A stretch of DNA of 5,760 bases from an uncultured bacterium. GTDB taxonomy: Bacteria; Bacteroidota; Bacteroidia; CAILMK01. The notes under the pieces were generated by a model. That model ran no database searches. It saw only the letters and a program-made list of their open reading frames with translations, and was not told the origin of the DNA. The number at the start of each line of letters is the position of its first letter. The stretch's first letter is position 1. The stretch is from assembly GCA_903835275.1 (NCBI GenBank), contig CAILMK010000160.1, forward strand, positions 1 through 5,760. Reading direction: 5' to 3'. The position numbers and the translations under genes were made by a program. This document shows, piece by piece, positions 1 through 5,760 of the stretch.

Positions 1-1006
1 AGACCATCTATATCAGGATCCCCATGAAAAACAGCTTAATTTAAAGCTTCATTATGGCGACCTTACTGACTCTACCAATCTGATCAGAATTATTCAGGAA
101 ACACGCCCTGATGAAATTTATAACCTTGCTGCGCAAAGTCACGTAAAAGTGAGTTTTGAAACACCTGAGTACACTGCGAATGCAGATGGCATAGGTACGC
201 TGCGAATTCTTGAAGCGGTCCGTATTTGTGACCTTGCTGAAAAGACACGCATCTATCAGGCCTCTACTTCGGAATTGTATGGATTGGTACAGGAGGTGCC
301 GCAGAGCGAAAGAACTCCATTCTATCCTCGCTCCCCGTACGCTGTAGCGAAGCTTTATGCCTACTGGATCACGGTGAATTACCGCGAGGCGTATGGAATG
401 TATGCCTGTAATGGTATTCTTTTCAATCATGAATCACCGATACGCGGGGAAACTTTCGTTACAAGAAAGATCACCCGTGCTGCTGCGAAAATTGTTCTTG
501 GTTTGCAGGAGAAATTATGGCTGGGTAACCTGGATGCAAAACGCGATTGGGGACATGCCAAGGATTACGTGGAAGCTATGTATCTCATTTTACAGCAAGA
601 GAAGGCAGAGGACTACGTAATCGCAACCGGTATCACTACCTCCGTACGCGATTTCATAAGGATGACCTTTGCTGAATTGGGAATTACTTTAAATTTCAAG
701 GGTGAAGGTGTCAAGGAAAAAGGCATCATTGATTCCATTGATAAAACGCATATAGAGAACATGGGTTATACCTGTAATCTTAAACAAGGGGATGAAGTGG
801 TGGCAGTGGATCCGCGTTATTTCCGTCCTACGGAAGTTGATTTGCTAATAGGTGATAATACCAAGGCAAAAACACAACTAAACTGGGAACCTAAATATGA
901 TCTTCCTGCTTTGGTAAAAGATATGGCACACGCAGATTTCAACTTGATGAAAAAGGAAAAATTCCTGCGGGAGTCGGGCTTTGAGACATTGAACTATTTT
1001 GAATAA
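1..1006 (+). CDS. gmd: GDP-mannose 4,6-dehydratase, 5'-truncated by window edge
   Basis: Cytoplasmic short-chain dehydrogenase/reductase that turns GDP-D-mannose into GDP-4-dehydro-6-deoxy-D-mannose, the first step to GDP-L-fucose. The frame is open from base 2, so the GTG at 149 is an internal valine and not the start. The visible part is 334 codons; the family is about 370, so roughly 40 residues with the N-terminal NADP-binding Gly-rich loop lie off the window. Family blocks seen: [28 protein letters not shown], the STSELYG block (catalytic Thr and Glu, near bases 266-274) and SPYAVAK (catalytic Tyr and Lys, near 338-352). The Thr/Glu/Tyr/Lys spacing of +2, +24 and +4 matches E. coli Gmd Thr132, Glu134, Tyr156 and Lys160. 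The [16 protein letters not shown] and RPTEVD stretches are also typical. It ends at TAA, 49 bases before fcl, which performs the next reaction, so co-transcription is likely. The identification is secure. Confidence 0.97.
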   Translation, partial: DHLYQDPHEKQLNLKLHYGDLTDSTNLIRIIQETRPDEIYNLAAQSHVKVSFETPEYTANADGIGTLRILEAVRICDLAEKTRIYQASTSELYGLVQEVPQSERTPFYPRSPYAVAKLYAYWITVNYREAYGMYACNGILFNHESPIRGETFVTRKITRAAAKIVLGLQEKLWLGNLDAKRDWGHAKDYVEAMYLILQQEKAEDYVIATGITTSVRDFIRMTFAELGITLNFKGEGVKEKGIIDSIDKTHIENMGYTCNLKQGDEVVAVDPRYFRPTEVDLLIGDNTKAKTQLNWEPKYDLPALVKDMAHADFNLMKKEKFLRESGFETLNYFE

Positions 1007-1021
1007 TATTTTTATAAAGTT

Positions 1022-1050
1022 TCTGTGAGATCCGCGCCATCTGCGGGAAA
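1022..1050. repeat. short GC-rich tandem-like motif, possible dispersed intergenic repeat
   Basis: In the 49-base gmd-fcl gap, a GC-rich stretch contains two imperfect 9-base units side by side, ATCCGCGCC (1030-1038) and ATCTGCGGG (1039-1047). They are preceded by a weaker relative, TCTGTGAG (1022-1029), and followed by AAA. The surrounding bases are strongly AT-rich. From memory, strings of the type 'atctgcgtcatctgcgggaaa' recur between genes in many Bacteroidetes genomes. That recollection is the only ground for calling it dispersed, since just one copy lies here. It ends 5 bases before the fcl ATG, so it forms the immediate fcl leader. Confidence 0.4.
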
Positions 1051-1055
1051 CAAAT

Positions 1056-2003
1056 ATGAATAAGAAAGATAAGATTTATGTTGCAGGTCACCGTGGAATG
1101 GTGGGCTCTGCTATTTATAGAAAACTCCACCAGGAAGGGTATACGAATATCATTACGCGTACATCTTCTGAATTGGATCTTCGCAATCAGTCTGCCGTGC
1201 AGGATTTCTTTGCAACCGAAAAGCCTGAATATGTTTTTCTTGCTGCCGCGAAAGTAGGAGGGATACTTGCCAATAATACTTACCGCGCGGAATTCCTCTA
1301 TGATAATTTGATTCTCGAAGCAAATGTCATTCACGAATGCTACAAGGCAGGAGTGAAGAAACTGATGTTCCTCGGATCAAGTTGCATCTATCCCAAGATG
1401 GCTCCGCAGCCACTTACTGAAGATTATTTATTGACGGGCACACTGGAACCCACCAATGAGCCATACGCCATCGCAAAGATTGCCGGTATCAAATTATGTG
1501 AAGCATATCGCGATCAATACAATTGTAATTTTATTTCCGCCATGCCGACAAATTTGTATGGACCTAATGATAATTATGATCTGAAAAATTCACACGTTCT
1601 TCCTGCTATGATTCGGAAATTTCATACTGCAAAAATTGAAGGAGCACCATTCGTGGAATTATGGGGCAGCGGTTCGCCATTACGCGAATTCCTTCATGTA
1701 AATGATCTTGCCGACGCTTGCTATTTCCTAATGCAGACATATGATGGAAAGGGATTTGTAAATATAGGAGTCGGGCATGATTTATCCATCAAGGATCTTG
1801 CAAATCTCATTAAAAAAATAGTTGGTTACAACGGCGAACTTCAGTGGGATAGCACAAAACCTGACGGGACTCCACGCAAACTTATGAGTGTAGACAAATT
1901 GAAATCACTGGGTTTTACAGCAAAGATTTCACTGGAGGAAGGCATTACTTCTGTCTATAAGGAATTCGTTGAGAAATACGATCAAATCATAGCAAAGGCA
2001 TGA
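1056..2003 (+). CDS. fcl: GDP-L-fucose synthase (3,5-epimerase/4-reductase)
   Basis: Cytoplasmic bifunctional enzyme that epimerises GDP-4-dehydro-6-deoxy-D-mannose at C3 and C5 and reduces C4 with NADPH, giving GDP-L-fucose. At 315 aa it is full length for the family. The Rossmann NADP loop GHRGMVG is at residues 11-17. The SSCIYPK block holds Ser108 and Cys110, NEPYAIAKIAGIK holds Tyr137 and Lys141, and NSHVLPA holds His180. Each is offset by exactly one from E. coli Ser107, Cys109, Tyr136, Lys140 and His179, so all catalytic residues are present. LREFLHVNDLADAC and the C-terminal DGTPRKLMSVDKL are further family blocks. The ATG at 1056 places the NADP loop at the usual distance from the N-terminus; no convincing Shine-Dalgarno precedes it. 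It follows gmd by 49 bases and its TGA overlaps the ATG of the next gene. Also known as wcaG. Confidence 0.97.
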   Translation: MNKKDKIYVAGHRGMVGSAIYRKLHQEGYTNIITRTSSELDLRNQSAVQDFFATEKPEYVFLAAAKVGGILANNTYRAEFLYDNLILEANVIHECYKAGVKKLMFLGSSCIYPKMAPQPLTEDYLLTGTLEPTNEPYAIAKIAGIKLCEAYRDQYNCNFISAMPTNLYGPNDNYDLKNSHVLPAMIRKFHTAKIEGAPFVELWGSGSPLREFLHVNDLADACYFLMQTYDGKGFVNIGVGHDLSIKDLANLIKKIVGYNGELQWDSTKPDGTPRKLMSVDKLKSLGFTAKISLEEGITSVYKEFVEKYDQIIAKA

Positions 2004-2803
2004 ACCAGTTTCTCTCCGATTCCCTTGCACCCATATACAGGTATCTCACCAAAGAGAAGTACCGTACATATATCAATTTGCTGACACGTCACGGACGTAC
2101 ACCGCGTTTTACAGCAAGGGAAATCAAGTTTAACGGATATAAGTTTCATGTGATAGATGTGCCCTCCTTTATGGATCATTACAAGTCCATCATCACAGAG
2201 GAAATATATAATTTCAAGGCAAAAACAAACAAGCCACTTATATACGATTGTGGTGCGAATATAGGAATCAGTGTTTTGTACTTCAAGATGCTTTATCCTG
2301 AATCGCGCATCATTGCATTTGAGGCGGATCCTGAAATTGCAAAAGTGCTGCAAAAAAATATTGACACCAATAAACTCAGCAATATAGAACTGATTGATAA
2401 AGCGGTGTGGAAAGATGATAAAGGAATAGAATTCGGAGTGGAAGGTGCTGATGCGGGATCCATATTTAATGACGGGGATAAGATTCAGATTCCTTCTGTT
2501 CGTCTTCGTGATATGCTCGAGAAAGTGGATAATATTGACTTTCTTAAAATGGACATAGAAGGCGCTGAAACAGAAGTTCTGCGCGACTGTAAAGACCTTC
2601 TTCATAAGGCAGATAATCTATTCATCGAGTATCATACCTTCAACGGAATGAAGCAGGAATTGGATGAGGTTTTGAAAATATTTACAGATAATGGATTCAG
2701 GTATTTTATACAAACAGTAAATTACCGCAAGCATCCTTACATCAACAAAACCGGTCATGGTAGCATGGACCTTCAATTGAATATTTACGGATATAAAGTA
2801 TAA
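2000..2803 (+). CDS. FkbM-family SAM-dependent methyltransferase
   Basis: Predicted class I methyltransferase of the FkbM family, which O-methylates hydroxyls on sugars or polyketides. At 267 aa it is a normal length. Motif I, YDCGANIGIS, is at residues 82-91 (SAM binding), the acidic FEADP motif at 107-111, KMDIEGAE at 183-190, and IEYH at 209-212. The first 80 residues are a family-variable region that probably helps recognise the substrate. There is no signal peptide or membrane segment, so it should be cytosolic. The ATG overlaps the fcl stop as ATGA (2000-2003), the classic arrangement for translational coupling. Placed straight after the GDP-fucose genes, it may methylate fucose or another residue of the glycan made by this locus. 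That substrate is inferred from position only; the family assignment is firm. Confidence 0.88.
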   Translation: MNQFLSDSLAPIYRYLTKEKYRTYINLLTRHGRTPRFTAREIKFNGYKFHVIDVPSFMDHYKSIITEEIYNFKAKTNKPLIYDCGANIGISVLYFKMLYPESRIIAFEADPEIAKVLQKNIDTNKLSNIELIDKAVWKDDKGIEFGVEGADAGSIFNDGDKIQIPSVRLRDMLEKVDNIDFLKMDIEGAETEVLRDCKDLLHKADNLFIEYHTFNGMKQELDEVLKIFTDNGFRYFIQTVNYRKHPYINKTGHGSMDLQLNIYGYKV

Positions 2804-2820
2804 TCTGCTCTGTCATTCAG

Positions 2821-2844
2821 TCCCGCACGTGCGGGATTGCCCGC
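2821..2844. repeat. perfect 16-base palindrome with an alternative hairpin partner
   Basis: TCCCGCACGTGCGGGA (2821-2836) is its own reverse complement. As RNA it can fold into a 6-base-pair, GC-rich stem with an ACGT loop. The right arm GCGGG (2831-2835) can instead pair with CCCGC (2840-2844) across a 4-base ATTG loop, so two mutually exclusive hairpins are possible. The preceding TGTCATTCAG and following ATTG recall the widespread 'GTCATTCCCGC...GCGGGAAT' type of intergenic hairpin repeat; this likeness is from memory. No U-tract follows, so it is not a canonical intrinsic terminator. It lies 17 bases after the FkbM gene stop and could act as an mRNA-stabilising or attenuating hairpin. Confidence 0.55.
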
Positions 2845-2863
2845 ATTACAGATAAACTAAAAG

Positions 2864-2895
2864 ATTGTGATTAATTGTTGTTATCACTAAGGTTG
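2864..2895 (+). promoter_or_regulatory. candidate Bacteroidetes-type promoter for the glycosyltransferase gene
   Basis: ATTG (2864-2867) lies 20 bases before TAAGGTTG (2888-2895). The Bacteroidetes primary-sigma consensus is TTTG, a spacer of about 19-21, then TAnnTTTG. The match is three of four bases in the -33 box and five of six defined bases in the -7 box. The spacer contains the inverted repeat GTGAT (2867-2871), 11 bases, ATCAC (2883-2887), which is a possible operator. Transcription would begin only a few bases before the coding region, giving a very short leader. Chance matches to so short a consensus are frequent in AT-rich DNA, so this is tentative. Confidence 0.3.
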
Positions 2896-2901
2896 AGGAG
2901 G
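2896..2901 (+). promoter_or_regulatory. AGGAGG Shine-Dalgarno-like sequence at long spacing
   Basis: A perfect AGGAGG ends 14 bases before the glycosyltransferase ATG at 2916; efficient spacing is usually about 5-9. No ATG, GTG or TTG in frame lies at the normal distance, and the protein's N-terminus (MKITFLNSTDTGGGA) fits the family well from 2916. The start is therefore kept. Bacteroidetes genes depend little on Shine-Dalgarno pairing, so the motif may be non-functional or part of the promoter region. Confidence 0.35.
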
Positions 2902-2915
2902 TTTTTTATAGCACC

Positions 2916-4181
2916 ATGAAAATAACATTTCTAAACAGTACAGATACCGGTGGAGGCGCAGCAAATGCCTGCAAGCGCCAGGCGGAAGCATTGTATAGAA
3001 ATGGAGCTGACATCACTTTCCTTTCACAGAAACATAAAGGCGAAACAAAACCATATTCCAGATATTACATTAAGAATAAATTTGACAAGGGATTATATTT
3101 CATCAGGCATCTTCTGAATGAAAGACTGCTGAAAAAATATCCCGCTATACAACACAATAATTTCTCCGCAGGATATTATGGTGCTGCTGTCGAGAATCAT
3201 CCTGATATTAAGAATGCAGACATAGTCCATATTCACTGGATGAATGATTCTTTTCTTACTCCGGAAACTATCAGGAAAATTGCAAAACAAGGCAAGAAAA
3301 TTGTATGGACCTTGCATGATATGTGGTCCTTCACGGGAGGATGTCATTATGCTGGAAGATGTAAGAAGTACATGCAGCATTGCGGGGAATGTCCGGTCTT
3401 GCAATCAAAAAAAGAAGAGGATATTTCCTTTAAACAATTGACGAAAAAGCAGGAAGCATGGGAAGGAATTGCCATGAATATTATCACTCCGAGTCATTGG
3501 TTGGGAGGCTGTTCCAAAGAAAGTAATTTATTCTCTGAATACAATCATCATGTTATACGTTACGCATTGGATACAGAAGTTTTTCATCAATTGGATAAAA
3601 CTTCTTTGCGTGCGAAATTCAACATTGATCCCAATAAAAAAATAATTCTTTTCGGTGCTGTAAATGCGACAAAGGATGTGCGGAAAGGATTCAAATACCT
3701 GGTGGAAGCATTAAAGATTTTACACGCTAAAAATCTGCCATTTGCAAAGGATATTGAACTGGCTATTTTCGGTTCTTCCGGAGATGATAGTTTGCAATTG
3801 CCTTTCAAAACACATTTTTTGGGTAATTTAAAAACAGACGCAGCTATAGTTGAAGCCTATAATCTTGCCGATGTTTTTGCTACTCCTTCGCTGGAAGATA
3901 ATCTTCCCAATACAGTGTTTGAAAGCATGGCCTGCGGAGTGCCAGTAGTGGGCTTCCGCATCGGTGGCATTCCTGAAATGATAGATCACCATATCAATGG
4001 TTATACTGCAGATCCGCTTTCCTCTGAAAGCCTCGCAGATGGCCTTGCATGGATCATGGAAGACGCAGATAGATATAAGAAGTTATCTGCTTCCGGACGT
4101 GATAAAATTGTTCGTGAGTATGATTATAAACTCATTGCTTCGCAGCACATTGAATTGTACAAACGAATCATGAAAGGGTAG
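2916..4181 (+). CDS. GT4-type glycosyltransferase (GT-B fold), WcaC-like group
   Basis: Predicted retaining glycosyltransferase moving a sugar from a nucleotide-sugar donor onto a growing surface glycan at the cytoplasmic face of the membrane. The 421 aa length is normal for GT4. The N-terminal acceptor domain opens with a Gly-rich TGGGAANA loop (residues 11-18), then DIVHIHW (102-108) and WTLHDMWSFTGGCHY (131-145). Four cysteines, C143, C149, C156 and C159, form a compact knuckle. The C-terminal donor domain begins near 240, with ILFGAVNATKD (244-254), FGSSG (285-289) and the signature block SLEDNLPNTVFESMACGVPVV (325-345), then IGGIPEMI. Here Asp328 with Glu336 gives D-x7-E where many GT4 enzymes have E-x7-E; from memory the EDNLPN form is common in this subgroup. 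No membrane helix is evident. It follows the GDP-fucose genes, so fucose is a plausible donor, but donor and acceptor cannot be read from sequence. Confidence 0.9.
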   Translation: MKITFLNSTDTGGGAANACKRQAEALYRNGADITFLSQKHKGETKPYSRYYIKNKFDKGLYFIRHLLNERLLKKYPAIQHNNFSAGYYGAAVENHPDIKNADIVHIHWMNDSFLTPETIRKIAKQGKKIVWTLHDMWSFTGGCHYAGRCKKYMQHCGECPVLQSKKEEDISFKQLTKKQEAWEGIAMNIITPSHWLGGCSKESNLFSEYNHHVIRYALDTEVFHQLDKTSLRAKFNIDPNKKIILFGAVNATKDVRKGFKYLVEALKILHAKNLPFAKDIELAIFGSSGDDSLQLPFKTHFLGNLKTDAAIVEAYNLADVFATPSLEDNLPNTVFESMACGVPVVGFRIGGIPEMIDHHINGYTADPLSSESLADGLAWIMEDADRYKKLSASGRDKIVREYDYKLIASQHIELYKRIMKG

Positions 4182-4191
4182 GTGCTTTCAT
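4170..4191. terminator. weak hairpin across the convergent gene junction
   Basis: ATGAAAG (4170-4176) and CTTTCAT (4185-4191) form a perfect 7-base-pair inverted repeat with an 8-base loop that contains the glycosyltransferase TAG stop (4179-4181). It is the only inverted repeat noticed around the 25-base gap (4182-4206) between the two convergent stop codons, so it could serve both directions. The stem has only two G-C pairs and no U-tract follows on either strand, so a classic intrinsic terminator is not supported. CTTTCA recurs at 4199-4204 and could be an alternative right arm. Confidence 0.25.
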
Positions 4192-4206
4192 TCCAGAACT
4201 TTCAGT

Positions 4207-4878
4207 CTATATTTTATATTGAATCCACCAAAAACATTTTCCGATGTAAATATCATTTTCGGTGAGTGTTGGGTCGTACCTCTTAAATATTTTTAGCAGA
4301 TCTTCCCGGGTGAAGTAATTTTTCAGTATTTCATGTTGCGTTCCGTCCTTCAGGGTTCTCAGCTTGTACGTATTATCGTCTCCCGGTTTTGTTGTCAGTT
4401 CACCGCCAAGGCCGGCCACATTCATATTATCAGCCATAAAAATATGAGAGCCTGCTTTTAGCGTTTTATGAAAACCTTCTAAAAAATGCGCAATTCGATT
4501 TTTAGGAATATGAGAGAACCAAAAATTTGCTATACCACCCGTAAAAGTTTTTGGTGGAAACGGAAGATCATATGCATCTGCCATTTCAATAGATACAGGG
4601 CACGAGTATTGTTTATGCCTGGCTATTTCAAGCACTTCCTCGTTGCAGTCGGTAGCCACAATACTTTGAGCTGTTTCTGAGGCAAACTGAGTCCAGTAAC
4701 CTGTTCCGCACGCCACCTCAATGACGTGCGCCCCGCGGAATGCCACCTTTATGCGCGATTGAATTTTAGATTGCTCCTTTAGCCTCTGCGGATCGTTGCG
4801 GTGATAAATTTCCTCATACTCGCTTGCCCTGAGAGCATAATAATTCTTCAAAGTTTCGTTTGGGTCTTCAGTGTGCAT
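4207..4878 (-). CDS. class I SAM-dependent methyltransferase, substrate unknown
   Basis: A 223-aa protein with a seven-strand Rossmann-type methyltransferase core. Motif I, VIEVACGTGYWT, is at residues 52-63 (SAM binding). An acidic residue ending strand 2 is in ATDCNEEVL (Asp77), the adenine-side ADAYDLPFPPKTF is at 100-112, and LKAGSHIFMADN at 140-151 is the post-strand-5 region. The N-terminal NYYALRASEYEEIY (12-25) is a lead-in shared by a broad group of small uncharacterised methyltransferases. Trp/Phe/Tyr are frequent near the C-terminus (FWWIQY, 216-221). There is no signal peptide or membrane segment. The ATG at 4878 has no Shine-Dalgarno. It begins 26 bases after the menC stop, so the two are probably co-transcribed. 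It lacks the overall look of MenG/UbiE, so menaquinone methylation is not claimed. The fold is sure, the role is not. Confidence 0.8.
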   Translation of the reverse strand: MHTEDPNETLKNYYALRASEYEEIYHRNDPQRLKEQSKIQSRIKVAFRGAHVIEVACGTGYWTQFASETAQSIVATDCNEEVLEIARHKQYSCPVSIEMADAYDLPFPPKTFTGGIANFWFSHIPKNRIAHFLEGFHKTLKAGSHIFMADNMNVAGLGGELTTKPGDDNTYKLRTLKDGTQHEILKNYFTREDLLKIFKRYDPTLTENDIYIGKCFWWIQYKI

Positions 4879-4904
4879 ACCGAATATTTTATTACTAAAG
4901 CTAC

Positions 4905-5760
4905 TTATTTTACCGACAAATGCAATTCTCCTTTCTCAATAAACAATCCGCTTTCAATATTATTTTCATAGAGAGAACCGGTGCCTAATCCCTGGGCCAT
5001 TTGAATATTCTTTGAAGCCGTCCATTGTGCAATTGCATTTAGGCCAATATTTGATTCTAATGCTGAAGTAATCCACCACCCGATATTGCGTGTTTCCGCA
5101 AGTTTTATCCATTCATCAGAAGCTTCAAATCCTCCGAGCAGTGAAGGCTTCAGAATTATATATTGAGGAGAAATAGTATCCAGTAATTTTATTTTTTCAT
5201 TTAATGAATTCACACCGATCAATTCTTCATCCAGCGCAATTGGTATGGGACTTTCTTTGCAAAGTTCTTTCATGATTTCCCATTGGCCCTGTTTGATCGG
5301 TTGTTCTATGGAATGTATATTTAATTCTGAAAGTAATTTTAATTTTTCCATTGCTTCTTCGGGAGTAAATGCTCCATTCGCATCCAGCCGCAAAGTGATA
5401 TTGGGATAATGTTCCCGTATTTTTTTCAGGAGTTTTACTTCGCCATCAAAATCCAGTGCACCGATTTTTAGCTTGATAACATTATATCCTGCATTCACTT
5501 TTTCAATGACCTGTTCCCACATGGTTTCATAAGTTCCCATCCAAATTAATCCATTGATAGGGATGCCTTTTTTACCCTTGGAAAACTCATTTTCAAGGTA
5601 TATACCGCGTCCGTCATTTTGAAGATCCAGTAACGCCATCTCCAGTCCGAAACGAATGGATGGAAATTTGTCTTCTATTATTTCTGACACACTAAAATTT
5701 CCATCAGTTTGGTTAATTTGTTCACAGACATTTTTCAGTTGTTTTTCGTAATCAGCTACA
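4905..5760 (-). CDS. menC: o-succinylbenzoate synthase, 5'-truncated by window edge
   Basis: Enolase-superfamily enzyme that dehydrates SHCHC to o-succinylbenzoate in menaquinone synthesis, acting in the cytoplasm. About 284 codons are visible and the frame stays open to the window edge. The GTG at 5688-5690 is therefore an internal valine, and part of the N-terminal capping domain is missing; the family is about 320-350 aa. Barrel motifs are complete: KLKIG with the general-base Lys (5466-5468), metal ligands Asp of LDANG (5382-5384), Glu of IEQP (5304-5306) and Asp of LDEE (5229-5231), and the second catalytic Lys of LKPSLLGG (5148-5150). The TSALESNIGLNAIAQW stretch favours MenC over dipeptide epimerases, which share the fold and are the main alternative. 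It points toward the glycan locus with the small methyltransferase gene 26 bases downstream; other men genes, if clustered, would lie off the right edge. Confidence 0.92.
   Translation of the reverse strand, partial: VADYEKQLKNVCEQINQTDGNFSVSEIIEDKFPSIRFGLEMALLDLQNDGRGIYLENEFSKGKKGIPINGLIWMGTYETMWEQVIEKVNAGYNVIKLKIGALDFDGEVKLLKKIREHYPNITLRLDANGAFTPEEAMEKLKLLSELNIHSIEQPIKQGQWEIMKELCKESPIPIALDEELIGVNSLNEKIKLLDTISPQYIILKPSLLGGFEASDEWIKLAETRNIGWWITSALESNIGLNAIAQWTASKNIQMAQGLGTGSLYENNIESGLFIEKGELHLSVK

Noticed and set aside
149..151. GTG as the start of gmd
   Set aside because: The same frame is open to the window edge and upstream codons encode conserved GMD sequence ([24 protein letters not shown]), so the gene is cut by the window.
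939..1334. A 131-codon open frame on the - strand over the gmd-fcl junction
   Set aside because: It runs antisense to two solidly identified genes, with no recognisable motif or start signal.
1982..2605. A 207-codon open frame on the - strand
   Set aside because: It lies opposite the FkbM methyltransferase gene, which has clear motifs; the antisense translation is Cys/Ile/Phe/His-rich and matches nothing recognisable.
2821..2844. Intrinsic terminator after the FkbM methyltransferase gene
   Set aside because: The hairpin is good but no run of T follows it; the next bases are ATTACAGATAAA. It is reported as a repeat/hairpin instead.
4207..4878. Demethylmenaquinone methyltransferase (MenG/UbiE) because of the neighbouring menC
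   Set aside because: Only the general SAM-binding motifs are shared; the MenG/UbiE hallmark blocks were not recognised, so location alone is not enough.
5688..5690. GTG (read on the - strand) as the start of menC
   Set aside because: The frame stays open through base 5760 with plausible protein sequence, and starting here would remove much of the capping domain.
1..5760. CRISPR array, tRNA/rRNA, insertion sequence, phage or toxin-antitoxin module
   Set aside because: Nearly all the sequence is occupied by six well-supported genes; gaps are 112 bases or less and contain no repeat-spacer pattern, tRNA-like fold, transposase or paired small genes.

Overview
The window reads as ordinary chromosomal DNA from a Bacteroidota (Bacteroidetes) bacterium. 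Support for this is a moderately AT-rich composition, protein sequences that look Bacteroidetes-like (especially the o-succinylbenzoate synthase), starts that mostly lack a well-placed Shine-Dalgarno, and one intergenic candidate for the phylum's TTTG/TAnnTTTG promoter. The assignment comes from sequence feel and family knowledge, not from a search.

Left arm (1-4181, all + strand): a cell-surface glycan gene set. A 5'-truncated gmd (GDP-mannose 4,6-dehydratase) is followed by fcl (GDP-L-fucose synthase). Together they convert GDP-D-mannose to GDP-L-fucose. A FkbM-family methyltransferase overlaps the end of fcl by 4 bases (ATGA). After a 112-base gap comes a GT4-type glycosyltransferase. The inferred logic is that the first two enzymes make the activated fucose, while the glycosyltransferase and methyltransferase assemble or decorate an exopolysaccharide, O-antigen or glycoprotein glycan.

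Right arm (4207-5760, all - strand): a class I SAM-dependent methyltransferase of unknown substrate lies downstream of a 5'-truncated menC (o-succinylbenzoate synthase, menaquinone pathway). It points toward the left arm and converges with the glycosyltransferase gene, with only 25 bases between the two stop codons. This junction is the probable boundary between the glycan locus and a menaquinone neighbourhood.

Non-coding DNA is sparse. The gmd-fcl gap holds a short tandem-like GC-rich motif that resembles a dispersed intergenic repeat. The fkbM-glycosyltransferase gap holds a perfect 16-base palindrome with an alternative hairpin partner, a candidate promoter whose spacer contains an inverted repeat, and an AGGAGG placed unusually far from the start. 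The convergent junction has a small hairpin across the glycosyltransferase stop codon. No RNA gene, insertion sequence, CRISPR array or phage feature was seen. No clearly undescribed system is present; the points of interest are small intergenic elements and two enzymes of unknown substrate.
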